Assembly (NCBI GenBank): GCA_027625915.1
Contig: JANTQA010000023.1
Location: 12,152,001 to 12,216,000, forward strand
Origin: Anaeramoeba flamelloides
Lineage: Eukaryota; Metamonada; Anaeramoebidae
Length of the DNA: 64,000 bases
Direction: 5' to 3'
Shown here piece after piece: positions 23,301 through 32,900 of this stretch. Position numbers and translations under genes: made by a program. The notes beneath the pieces are model-generated. The model was not told the DNA's origin. It saw nothing but the letters and a program-made list of their open reading frames with translations, and searched no databases. The first letter of the stretch is position 1; every line of letters begins with the position of its first letter.

Positions 23301-26300
23301 TAAACTCTGTTTCAGTCAAAGGGGCCCAAAGTTTTTTTCAAATATCAATTATTTTATATAATTGACTTTTGAAGAACAAATAAAAAATAAAGAGAATAAT
23401 ACACCTCAAAGAAATGTTGATACATGTCTGAAAGAAAACTAATTAATCAATAGCTTTTCTTAAAAATTGAAAAACTCAAATTCTTAGGGCCCTATTGAGA
23501 AAAACAAGGATGTTTGTTTTGAACTTCTACTGGTATTTGAATAATAAATATGAAACATTTTTCACTTCATTTTCCATACTTTTCTTTTAGAAATCAAGCC
23601 CCCAAACAAAGTTTGTTGGTATTTGTGGTCTCTATTTGAAAAAGGAAATGAAAATGAAGTGAAAATTTTTCACTTTTATTAAACAAATATCAAGATCAAA
23701 GATCAAATTGAATTGCAATAGAAAACAATATAATTTCTCAACAATCTTTACATGGTTTCAATGACATTAGAATAACACGTTTTTACCAAGTGACTATTGA
23801 TCTTGCAATAAAAAATTTTTTGCAAATGAATGACATTTTTAAAAAAAAAAATTGAAAAAAAAAAACAAAAATGTGTAGCAATGTGAAAAAATGATTTCCA
23901 TTTTGAAAATTTCCAAAATAAAATTTTTCTTCTAATATCTATGCAAACCCTTTAAACACATGTATTATAACATTACAACTGGGCCCCTTTGACTGAAAAA
24001 TAGTTTATATATAAAGCCACAGTTATATTTTGTGACAACATTTATTTTTTTCAAAAACACAAACAATTTTCAAAGCACAGGTTATTGGGGTTACTTTACA
24101 AATTTATGAAAATTGAATTCCTTCACTTTTGACTAAAAAAAAAATCCAAAACCGTGAGATATAATGAAAATCTAAATTTGGTTACTTTTTAATTTGAATA
24201 AAATGGATTTCAGCACTATCCAAATTTGATGATCAAGGAATATCACTTTTATATTAAAGCGCAAATAGATTAAATTTAAAGAGTTTCAGGTAAATTAAAT
24301 GCTAAAATTTAAAATTTTATCAATTGGGAAAAAAAGTGAAACAGGGAAAAAAAGTTAAACACGATTTTTAATTGGAAACATTAATAGAAACTGAAAACAA
24401 AAAGCAAAATAAATTATAAGAAGAAATAAAATTATCTTGTAAAGAATAATGCATTATATTATTTCCAATCAGTTCAACAAAAACAATTTAAATCTCCTTT
24501 ATTATCAAAATCCATTAGTGTGATTTTGGAGATTGCAAAAATAGACCAAATTCCCCAACAAATTATTTAATGATAGATCAATCAAAGAAAAATCCATACT
24601 CTAAAAGAAAGTATTAGAAAAATTGTTATTGTATTGAATCCCCGGCTTTGTCTTTAGTCATTTTTTTTTCCTTTTATTAATAGATCTTACTTTGAATTTT
24701 CAGGTTTCTAAACTCTTTTTCAAATAAAAGGGCACATAAAATTTCAAGAATTATTCATAACAGAATCAAATAAATGTAGTATCATTCTAAAATCTAAGAA
24801 ACTCTTTAAAACATATAAAAAAACACTCAACTGAATTGTTAAAACTTATTAAAACAAAACAATAAAAATTAAAATTTAATATTTTAAAAATTGATGTGCC
24901 CTTTTATTTGAAATGAGAAATCTTGTTTTGTAAATTGTAATGAAAAAAAATTATAAAAACAATAAAAACCTTTGAACACGGTGAATTGGGGGAAAGTTCC
25001 TTTACATTTTATTGATAACTCTTTACATGTCAAACTTTTGTTCTTTAAAGTCCCATTTTCAATATAAAACCGCAATTTGTCTGGGTATTTTGTTGGAATT
25101 GTTGTTTTTTTTTCAATATTTTCAATTTTCTTTGTTCCAGACATCAATTCAATAATGGTCTTTCAAAATTTCTATATCTAGCACATTCGAAATCAAACTT
25201 AAACCGTTTCCATTTTTATACAGTTAGATTATTTCCAAATTGGTTTCTTCTTATCTTATTTTTTTTCATTTTCCAACTTTTCAATATCCATAAATAAAAA
25301 AACAAAAAATGAAAAAATGAAAAAAAGAATAATTAAAATGAAAATCATCAATAAGTAATCATCTTATTAACAATCAAATTTAATAGTGTTGATGATTTGA
25401 GAGGTGTGCCCTTTTGTTTGAAAACGAGTTTATTAAGGTTCCCAATTAAAAGACGTGTTGAACTTTTTTTTTCAAAATAGTTAGGTAATTTTTAACAAAT
25501 TTTTACATTTGTACAAAATGTATTCTCCTTTCAAATACAATTCAAAATTACAATTAAAACGATCCATAACCAAAAAACTTTTGGGTCAATGGGCTTTCAG
25601 TTTTTTTTTTCAAACAAATCATGGTATTTAAGTTACCAATAAGATAATACCTAAAAATAATTTGAATTGACATTGGCATTGGAATTCTACGTAAAAAAAA
25701 ATTGCTTTTATATTTAAGCTTTATTTATTGGGAAATTTCAGAAAAATTTTTATTCAAATAAAAAAATATTTACGGAAAAAATCCCAAATATGCAATATTT
25801 TGTAATTTTATTCAATACAAACAATCTATCAAATGATTTAAAATGACGAATATGTTGAATTTCAATCGTATCTGAACCTAAAATTCGGATAGCCCTTAAG
25901 AAATGATGCTCTAAAAACTGTAAAAATATTTTGATTTTTTTCAAAAAATATAAAAAAAAATTCAAATTTATTTTTATATTGTTATTGAAATGTTCCATTC
26001 TTCAGAAAATAACATTAAGCTATTTCAAAAAAAGTGGGGAAAATTTATTTTCAAATATATCTTTTAAACTGAATCTTCAAAACATTATTTAAATATACAA
26101 AATCATTAACTGCCATTTATTGATTCTTGGTAATAATTCAATTTGTTTCTTAGCATTGTATTAAATAAAAAAAAGATATTAAATTTTCTGATCTTGATTT
26201 TATCTGAGGTTTTTTAGGTGTGAAAATTGGTGTTTATTATTTTCTTTTTGATCTAAAAAATCATTATCATAACTTGTTTAATTTCAACAAATTTTCCAAT

Positions 26301-27733
26301 AAAATTGAAAACATATAACTGTATTTGATTGTTTAAAAAAATTTTTGTATCCTTTTCATATTTTCAGTTTTTTATTGTAATTGGTCATACATTGTTTTTT
26401 CTTCAAAAAGGGTGTTATTTTTTTTTTCCATTTTTGGAAATATTTCAACGAATATATTTTGAAATAAATACATTAGTCATGGATCCAATCAGTATCAATA
26501 TTAAACTTAATTTAGTATAGTCAATTAACGAATACCTTCACTAACAAAGATGATTTTTTATGAAATGTCAAAAAAAATGCAACACTTTTTTGGAAATACC
26601 TTAATGTCAAGTCATCAAACAAAAATATTAACACAAGAATAAAGCAATATTTTCCACATAATTTTTTTAATAATTAAAAAAAACTTTCCAAAATAAAATT
26701 TTATACTTGGATTGAAATACAAATAGGATAAATTTTTACTTTTTCTATTTATATCTGTGCTATATTTTTTTTTTTTGAATTTAGTTGATATATATATATA
26801 TATATATATATATCGATATCCCCAAATTTATTAATCTGTCAATTTACCATTTATCTATCTCTATTAATTAAATTATTTTATTGGATTTTTAAACATGATT
26901 AATAAATAGCGAATTTTGCGAACGTGTAGAAATTATACAAACAAAGTCTTCAATTATTTATTTTATAAATACTTTTAGTGAATTGTATTATAAAAAGCAT
27001 TCTTTAATATTTGGATCACCAGGTATGATTTTTAGATTTTTTCTTCTTCTTGTTTTAGCAAAAGTAATATTCTTAATCTAAATAATTGATCTTTTCTTTC
27101 AATAATGAATGAATGAATAAATAAATAAATGTTATCTAAATACAAATAGAAAATCTAGCAAAAATTATTTTTAGGTTATCAATTATTTGTACAAAACAAC
27201 AATTAAAAAAATATACTGAAATGCATGAATTTCTAAATTTCTGTAATGATATTATCCCCGAGCAAAATATACATGATGGGAACTTCCAAGATCTTTATTT
27301 GGATGTGATATATAACCCAATTCCAATCTTTTTATTTGATTTAAGTGCATATTTCACGAAGCAAGGTGGAAAAATCAAAACTTGGAAAAAACGGTGGTTT
27401 GTGATATCAGCTGAATGCTTATATTATTTTAAAACTAAGGACTCAACCATACCATTGGGCATGATTCCCCTGCGGGGGGTTACTGTAACAAAGATGATCG
27501 ATAAGGCAAAAAAAAGAAAATTTAAGAAAAATCAAAATAGTGGATTTGAATTTAAATTCCAGCTGGAATTGTCTGGTTCAAGAGTGAAATTTGGTGTGAA
27601 AAGAAAAAAAAAAACTGCCAAAACCGGAAATCACGTCAAATATATTATTAAAACTTCCTCAAAAAAAGAATTAGAACAATGGATAAATACTATTGAAACA
27701 ATAGTTCTAATTCATAGTTGTTATGATATATAA
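19475..27733 (+). CDS. Sec7-PH protein with degenerate catalytic motifs, 4 exons
   Basis: Predicted cytosolic, membrane-recruited protein of 547 residues with cytohesin-like Sec7-PH order. Exons are 19475-20349, 20458-20538, 26910-27022 and 27159-27733; all phases agree (2/1, 2/1, 1/2). Residues 1-230 are low-complexity, with Gln/Lys tracts. The Sec7 domain spans about 240-400: it opens with GMNLLFKKEIISNTSHDIA, and helices continue through LGEYFINNEMHSKKVL, IIYFINTFSELYYKKH and FRLSIICTKQQ to the last helix LYLDVIYNPI. The PH domain (about 405-540) starts YFTKQGGKIKTWKKRWFV and LYYFKTKDSTIPLGMIPL, close to cytohesin. The loop that should read FRLPGE-Q and the LNTDLHNP motif are not conserved, so exchange activity on Arf is doubtful. 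The start is the first ATG after an AT-rich leader. Intron 2 is 6371 nt. Confidence 0.8.
20458..20538 (+). CDS. Sec7-PH gene, exon 2
   Basis: 81-nt exon between CTTTAG and GTAATT encoding EMHSKKVLKLFLSKFNL and then EDDLLSKPF. It matches the Sec7 helix that follows the IGEYLG motif and has the correct phase at both ends. Confidence 0.78.
21187..21838 (-). mobile_element. TIR element E, copy 1 (contains D1)
   Basis: Ends read GTTCAACAAGATTTTTAATT and, complemented, AACCCAACACACTTTTTAAT. Relative to E2 and E3 it is inverted. Its body (21474-21835) aligns with the complement of 24345-24708, including AATACTTTCTTTTAGAGTAT and ATAATATAATGCATTAT. Element D1 is inserted between AACCTTAATA and TAGAAACCTG. 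Non-coding; outer boundaries are approximate. Confidence 0.75.
21219..21471 (+). mobile_element. TIR element D, copy 1 (MITE, nested in E1)
   Basis: 253 bp with TA on both sides. The ends CTATTATAACCCAATTAA and, complemented, GTGTTATTTTCCAATTAATA are imperfect inverted repeats. Copies of nearly the same size are at 43563-43814 and 52080-52333. No open frame. The host E1 sequence is resumed exactly after one TA. Confidence 0.8.
21927..23290 (+). repeat. Dispersed repeat M, copy 2, interrupted by element A1
   Basis: The left part (to 22350) matches M1 15722-16130 and the right part (from 23044, TATTTTGAAAC then a GTCAACAGTAGACATT region) matches the continuation of M1 and M3. The interruption at TA coincides exactly with A1, which proves the order of insertion: M first, A1 later. 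Confidence 0.72.
22351..23043 (+). mobile_element. TIR element A, copy 1 (MITE, nested in repeat M)
   Basis: 693 bp. The left end AACTCTGTTTCAGTCAAAGG and the right end GGGCCCCTTTGACTGAAAAA form terminal inverted repeats of about 28 bp that share the core TTTCAGTCAAAGG. TA flanks both sides, and the empty site is visible in M copies at 16129-16130 and 51364-51365. The centre holds a J-like foldback (about 22577-22745). No transposase frame, so it is non-autonomous with Tc1/mariner-like target choice. Confidence 0.88.
23303..24005 (+). mobile_element. TIR element A, copy 2 (MITE)
   Basis: 703 bp in the same orientation as A1, with only scattered differences by eye. The left flank is a TA run (TATATATATA), the right flank TATATAAAG, so the exact TA used is ambiguous. 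It lies 259 bp from A1. Confidence 0.88.
24345..25462 (+). mobile_element. TIR element E, copy 2 (interrupted by element B)
   Basis: The left end contains AACACGATTTTTAATTGG, and the right end (after B) CCCAATTAAAAGACGTGTTG. Removing B restores CAGGTTTCTATTAAGGTTCC, which matches the uninterrupted neighbourhood in E3 (58430-58460). Non-coding. Confidence 0.76.
24711..25430 (-). mobile_element. TIR element B with a short open frame, nested in E2
   Basis: 720 bp flanked by TA. The terminal inverted repeats read AACTCTTTTTCAAATAAAAG and, complemented from the right, AACTCGTTTTCAAACAAAAG, followed on both sides by GGCACA. The first bases AACTC resemble element A, suggesting related families. An additional TIR-like copy lies inside at about 24893-24917. 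An 86-codon minus-strand frame (25144 to 24884, beginning MSGTKKIENIEKKTTIPTKY) fills part of it. It could be a remnant of an encoded protein, but I recognise no transposase motif. Confidence 0.82.
25775..25921 (-). other. Antisense open segment with exon-like borders
   Basis: The minus strand has TTTTTACAG, then an open segment of 49 codons (including RAIRILGSDTIEIQHIRHF), then GTAAAT. Codon use is less AT-driven than its surroundings. It sits in Sec7-PH intron 2 between an E/B element and repeat L. I found no partner exons, so it may be a relic of another gene, an uncharacterised nested gene or chance. Confidence 0.3.
26020..26660 (+). repeat. Dispersed repeat L, copy 2
   Basis: Diverged counterpart of 11080-11720 in the same orientation, located just upstream of Sec7-PH exon 3. 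Confidence 0.65.
26789..26812. repeat. (TA)n microsatellite
   Basis: About twelve TA units preceding CGATATCC, near the 3' end of Sec7-PH intron 2. Confidence 0.85.
26910..27022 (+). CDS. Sec7-PH gene, exon 3 (altered catalytic loop)
   Basis: 113-nt exon between AAATAG and GTATGA. It encodes EFCERVEIIQTKSS followed by IIYFINTFSELYYKKHSLIF. The second part aligns with the family helix [20 protein letters not shown]. The preceding segment occupies the place of the catalytic FRLPGEAQ loop but has no LPGE and no obviously placed Glu. Confidence 0.76.
27159..27733 (+). CDS. Sec7-PH gene, exon 4 (Sec7 end and PH domain)
   Basis: The acceptor is the AG at 27157-27158; a nearer AG at 27173-27174 gives the wrong phase. 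The exon begins AKIIFRLSIICTKQQLKKYT, aligned to AYVLAYSIIMLNTDLHN, then the last Sec7 helix and a full PH domain with KTWKKRWFV and a closing helix KKELEQWINTIETIV. It stops at TAA (27731-27733). Confidence 0.87.
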
Positions 27734-28409
27734 AAAAAAAAATTATTGTTTTTATTTCATAAAAAATAAATTTTTTTTTTATTATTATTATTATTTTTCC
27801 TGTTATTATTATTTGGCAATTTATATTTTAGCATTTTTTTCTTGTTGGCAAATAATAACAAAAATATTGAAATATTATAATCATAATTGCTTGATGAATA
27901 ATTCTTAATTGAGATTCCGAAAATGAAACACATTCAAATATTAAAATTTATTTGAAAAACAGGAAACAATAAATATGATTTGTGAAATGGATCTTTCAAA
28001 CAGTTCACCCGTTACATTAATATTCCTGTTTTTTTCTTACAAAAAGATTTGGCGGGAACTATTTAAAAAATGAAGAGTTCTTGAAAAGATATCTTTTAAA
28101 AAAAATATTTTTCTTGGATTTAATAGATAAAAAGGAAAAAGGAAACAAAGAAAGGTGAGGAAAAAAGTTTTTAGGGTGTCACTAAAAAAAAGGGGGTTTC
28201 AAAATACCAATTAAAAGTTTGTTAAGAAAGTTGAAATCTTGAAAACAATTGTTTTATTTAACTTGTTATCTTTGAGTTTGAATTATTAACACTGAATCAA
28301 AACTAAAAAGTAAAAAAATTTTTTTTAATATTTAAAATTATTTCAATTGAATTGAAAAAAAATGTTCTAGTTTCAAATTGGGAACAGACTTTTTTTATCT
28401 TTGTGATTA

Positions 28410-28604
28410 CAGTCAGTTCCACTTTTAAGACACAAACTTTCAACGAAATTTAAGGAACAAAAAATCTCAAATTAAGGCACAAAATTTGGAATTTTTTTTT
28501 TTACAATTTATTTTACTAGAACTAGAATTTTGTGCCTTAATTTGAGATTTTTATTGTGCCTTAAATTTTGTTGAAAGTTTGTGCCTTAAAAGTGGAACTG
28601 AATG
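28410..28604. mobile_element. Foldback element H, copy 1
   Basis: 195 bp between TA dinucleotides. It is almost entirely two inverted arms of about 85 bp. Each arm carries repeated TTAAGGCACAAA-type units (ACTTTTAAGACACAAACTTT, then TTTAAGGAACAAA, then TTAAGGCACAAAATT). The spacer is T-rich with a TTTACTAGAA box. No coding capacity. Confidence 0.85.
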
Positions 28605-29039
28605 TAACAACAAACAAATATAAACTAACCATACATTCAACCCGATGATGATTTTCTTCAAGTTTGAGTTTCAATTCTTGAAAAGAGTTTATATTACTTC
28701 GATTAAAAATAAAATACAACAAAAAAAAAAGAAAAACAAAGAAAAAATGTTCTCATCTTCTAACCAATTAAGTTTATTTCAATGTTTTGAAATCAAATGT
28801 TTTAAAAACTAAAGTATACCCACACTCCTTTATCCAAAAGTAATTATCCTTTTCACGGCCAATATTTAGGGAGCAAAATAAATGGTCAAATGTTCATAAT
28901 ATTCCAATTTTTACATAATCTAGCTTTTAAACCCAAGTATTGGTGTTTAACAAAGGATTTTATATTGAAAATTACAATCTAGCTCAAAAATCAAAACAGA
29001 TGTTTAGTTTACTATTGTTAAATTTTCGGAAAATTATTA

Positions 29040-29535
29040 ATTATTAAATTTGGTCAAATTCTCATTTTTTTCAAAATAGTTAATTCCATTGAAATATATT
29101 GACTGTGGACATTTAAAATATTTAAGGGTAGGCTAAAGTATTTTAGAGTTTGCTAGAGTAGGTTAGAAGATGTTTTGTTATTTGGATGATATATTAGGGT
29201 ATTTTGGTAAGGATTTTTAAAAAAAAATCATTAAGGGACCAATTATACTTTTATCACTCCTTTTAAGGGAGTGAAAATTTTTTCACTTTACTTTTAGTTT
29301 TAGAATTGAGCTTCGAAAAAATTTTTAAAAATAATCGGTATTGAAGATTTCCACATTTTGCATTTTGTACAATTTTTGACATAAACTACTACCGATCACA
29401 AAATAATCTTTTTGATTTTTCCACCCACAATTATCAAAAACCATTAAAAAGCTTCAGACCAAGAATAACTATCAAGAAACTCTTCAAAAAAATGAAAAAC
29501 TTCAATTTGAAATTTGAAATTTAATAATAAACCCT
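29040..29535 (-). repeat. Dispersed repeat O, copy 1
   Basis: About 495 bp inverted relative to 45976-46470. Shared landmarks are TTGGTCAAATTCTCATTTTT, AATTCCATTGAAATATATTG, a series of GTAGGTTAGA-type words, and AAGAAACTCTTCAAAAA. Partial terminal inverted repeats contain TTGGTCAAATT. Confidence 0.68.
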
Positions 29536-29703
29536 CTATTTTGGGTAAATGTATTGAACTCTTTATTTATCCCGAAAACCAAAAAAAAAACTCTATATTT
29601 GAGATCCTTCCTTATTTACACTTGTGAAATTGAAAATTGTAAATTTCAGAATTTTATTTTTTACTGTGCAATCTTCAAGAATAACCCAACAACTTTTCAA
29701 AAA

Positions 29704-29929
29704 ATGAGCCAAAAAGAAAAACCATCAAACAAGCCTTTTAAACAACAAAACCTCAAAGCTTGGCAACCATTATTTACACCAAAAGTTATCATCTCATCTT
29801 TTTATTTATTAGGACTATCTTTTTTAATAATCGCAATCATTGTTGGAGCAGTTGGATCTTCTGTAAAAACTTACGAAGCAAGGTATGACGATAAATGTAC
29901 ATTGAACGAAACATGCACAGTCGATATAG
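29704..29929 (+). CDS. CDC50 gene, exon 1 (cytosolic tail and TM1)
   Basis: 75 codons plus one base; ends GATATAG before GTAAAA. It encodes the cytosolic KQQNLKAWQP motif, TM1 and the first ectodomain Cys pair. Intron 1 is 225 nt (29930-30154). Confidence 0.92.
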
Positions 29930-32900
29930 GTAAAAAAGAAAAAATAATTCTTTTTTTTGTTTTTTTTTTTTTCTTTTGGGATCTTCTCTTTTCAGACTCA
30001 AGCCTTCCTTTCATTTTGTTCAACAAATTTTCAAAAAAATTCAACTTCATATTTTTCATTCTTTTTTTTTCAATTCTTTGTTGATAAATTGAATCCCCAA
30101 AAAAAAAATCAAAAAAAAAAATCAAAATAAAAAAAAAATATCAAAAACAAAAAGAAATTGAAGAAGATCTTGAAGGCCCTGTTTACTTAATGTACGAACT
30201 AACCAATTATTACCAAAATCATAGACGATATGCAGAATCAAGGTCAAATGCACAACTTATGGGAAATGATGTCTCTTGGTACCAACTTGAAGAATGTATT
30301 CCTCGAAAGACAAAAGACGGAAAAGATGATGATTTAGATCAAGTATATTACCCGTGTGGTATTATTGCTTTTTCTCATTTTAATGGTAAATTAGACTTTT
30401 GTCTTGATTCTTTTTTTCCTTCTTTTTTTTTGCCAAAATTTGCTAAAGCCAATTGCTTTGTTTTGTTTTGTTTTTGATTTATTCAAAAAAAAAATACTAA
30501 AATTTATATCAAAAGATTCTTTTTCAATCACCGAAAGTGGTACCAATCTTGACTTTAGTGACAGCGATATTTCGTGGGACTCAGATAGCGATAAGAAATT
30601 TATTGTAACTTTTTTTTCATATTTCTCTTCATTATTTTGTCTTTGATTTTTTTTTACCAAACACAAAAAAACTTTTTTTTAGAATTTTTTTGTTTTCTTC
30701 AAACAAAAAGAAAAAGTGTGTTTTCTCAAAAGTGTATCACAAAAGATTCATTTTATTAATTACTGTTAATTTTAAAATATAAAGATCAAAATTTTCATTC
30801 AGCTATCCAAAAAAAGACATGCCAAGAATTAATAGAAATCATCAAAGGTCCCAATTCTAAAAATACAAATGAATAATTTAAGCTTCTTTTTAGAATAAAA
30901 AATTGGAAATACTGATAAATTCAAATAAATATCTGAAAATTTTTACTTCATTTTCTTTTTGAAAAGTTTTTTACACTCGCTTTGAATAATGCATTTTATT
31001 GGTTTAAAAGTTTCGAAAATTTTTAAAATTGGTTTAACTTTCAAAAGATTCTTTCTCTTGAGTTGTTTTAAAAGTTGAGTTACAGCCGTTCCAACCCTAC
31101 CATAAAATCTATGATAAACAGAAAATTCCTTTTCTGTATCATACTTTTCTTTTTATGACAGGATTTTATGGTTATGTGATAGCTTATTATAAACCGTGAA
31201 ATTTAATAATAGAACAAAAATTTCACACAGAGAAAATCTGAGAATTTGAATTTTTGAACTACAAAATTTCTAAATGATTTAAGGATTATTCATATTCGAA
31301 GGTCAGTGGATACTTTTTTTAAGTATAGAAACATAATTATTGACTTAAAAGAATGATGAGTTACGGGATCTTGTTAAAATTGAAAATTTAGAGTTTTTTT
31401 GGAAATTTTATGATGAAAAAACCATTTTTGGTACATATTTACGATCTTTGTCATTTTTAACTGAATTTTATTCAAGGATTCTTCAAAAGATAGAATTCAT
31501 CCCCTTTCCTTTCTAATGTTCCAAACTTCGATTCTTAGTTGTTGAATTTTCATTTTTACTGATAATTTTGTTAGATGAGATCTAAAAATTAATGATGTTT
31601 TTTGTTGATTGGTGTATTTTCGATCTTTCGAGGAAAGGATTCCCTTTTAGAGCCCCTTAAAAAATGAGTAGAATGGAAATGCAAGTTTCTCAATTTTATT
31701 TACTTTTGTATTTTTTTTTAAAAAAATTACAAAAAAAACGAAAAAAAAAATTACTTGGTGCTTTTTTTTATTAAATTTTTTTTCAATTTCTTTGGGATCA
31801 ATAAGCCCATTCTCTTTTTCCCTTGTTTTTAGAATTTTGTTTTTTTGAGTTGACTTGAATCCTTCCCCTATAATGTATCAATAGTTCGAAATTTTGAGAT
31901 TAGATCGTTTAAAATTAGATGGTGGTTTGTGTTTCTTTGCACCAGTCATTTATTAACTTACTTTTGAATGAACTGTTATTTATTTGCAAGGTCATTCAAA
32001 ACTTAAAAATAGCTTATTTAACTTTTGGCTTCAAATTGTAAATTGGTGGTGCTTGTCTTGACTGGCAATACAAAAGCTTTGGTGTTCCAAATAAAGGGAT
32101 CTTTGGAATTTGAAAATGGAATTTTTAGCAATTAGTTTCTTTTTTTTTCAACACAAAGTAGATTGAAAACAAAAGGTTTTCATCCCTTTTTGAAGTTAGT
32201 TCAAAAATCCGTTTCCCTAATTAACAAAATTAAAAAAAAAATTATTGCAAATCCAAAATAAAAAAAAAAATAAAAAACTTTCTTAACCATTTTAATCATT
32301 GGAATCAAAGTGTTGGGTGAAAATATAAAGTGGTCAAGATCCTTTCCAAAAAGCAAGATTTTAAAATTTTTCAAACTTTAAAATTCAAATTTTCACTCAC
32401 AAAACAGAAAATATAAAATCTCATCACAGTTGGTTATATCACGATTATTTTGAATGAACAGATAGCTTATTTCAAGTGTGTGTATATACTTGAAAATAAA
32501 GGTGATATGACCAACAGCGATAATCAAAAAAATTGATTTTTAATTTTGCCTTATTTTGTTCGAAAATTTATTCAAGTTTTTGATCAATAAATTTTTTTTT
32601 TATTTTTCGACTAAAATCAATAAAAATCCTAAAAATGCAATATCAGGGCTTTCCTTTAATTGAGATTCCATTAAATCATTTTTATTATTGAGAGTAGTAT
32701 ATTCTAACCTCCCGAGAGCATCAAATATGAATAGTCCTTAATAATTTGGAAAAATTTTCAGGTTTTTGGTGGATCCTTAATTTCTAAATACCTTAAGGAT
32801 TATTCGAATTTTATGGTTAGTGAAAACTAATTTTCCACCTAGTAACATATTTATAGACTTAAAAGAAACTTGATCTAAGGGATCTTGTTAAATGAAAAAT

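Larger units (their letters stand above)
20838..24135. repeat. Inverted repeat Q flanking a block of insertions
   Basis: 20838-20962 and 24010-24135 are inverted copies sharing CCCCAATAACC, TGTGCTTTGAA or its one-mismatch form, TTGTTTGTGTTTTTGAAAAA and TGTGGCTTT. Either they are ends of one large element later filled with insertions or two independent copies in opposite orientation. I cannot decide which. Confidence 0.65.
20539..26909 (+). other. Giant intron 2 of the Sec7-PH gene (6371 nt), nested repeats
   Basis: From left to right I see a repeat-Q arm (20838-20962), E1 with D1 inside (about 21187-21838), repeat M split by A1 (about 21927-23290), A2 (23303-24005), the inverted Q arm (24010-24135), E2 with B inside (about 24345-25462), an antisense open segment (25775-25921), repeat L copy 2 (about 26020-26660) and an AT microsatellite (26789-26812). 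Little unexplained DNA remains. I searched for extra Sec7 exons and found none. Confidence 0.72.
27734..29703. other. Intergenic region between the Sec7-PH and CDC50 genes
   Basis: Holds foldback H1 (28410-28604) and repeat O copy 1 (about 29040-29535), which ends about 170 bp before the CDC50 start codon. Both flanking genes are on the plus strand, so the CDC50 promoter must lie in or beside repeat O. No other gene is seen. Confidence 0.6.

Noticed and set aside
25742-25801. Candidate 60-nt exon of the Sec7-PH gene (TTTCAG ... GTAATT, in phase).
   Set aside because: Its translation does not match Sec7, whereas 26910-27022 matches the family helix and fits with an alternative exon 4 acceptor at 27158.
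30802-30841. Exon-like segment after TTCATTCAG in the CDC50 intron, with GTCCCA as donor.
   Set aside because: Its open frames require a phase that conflicts with exon 3 (phase 0), the phase-0 frame has stops, and it does not resemble the missing CDC50 loop.
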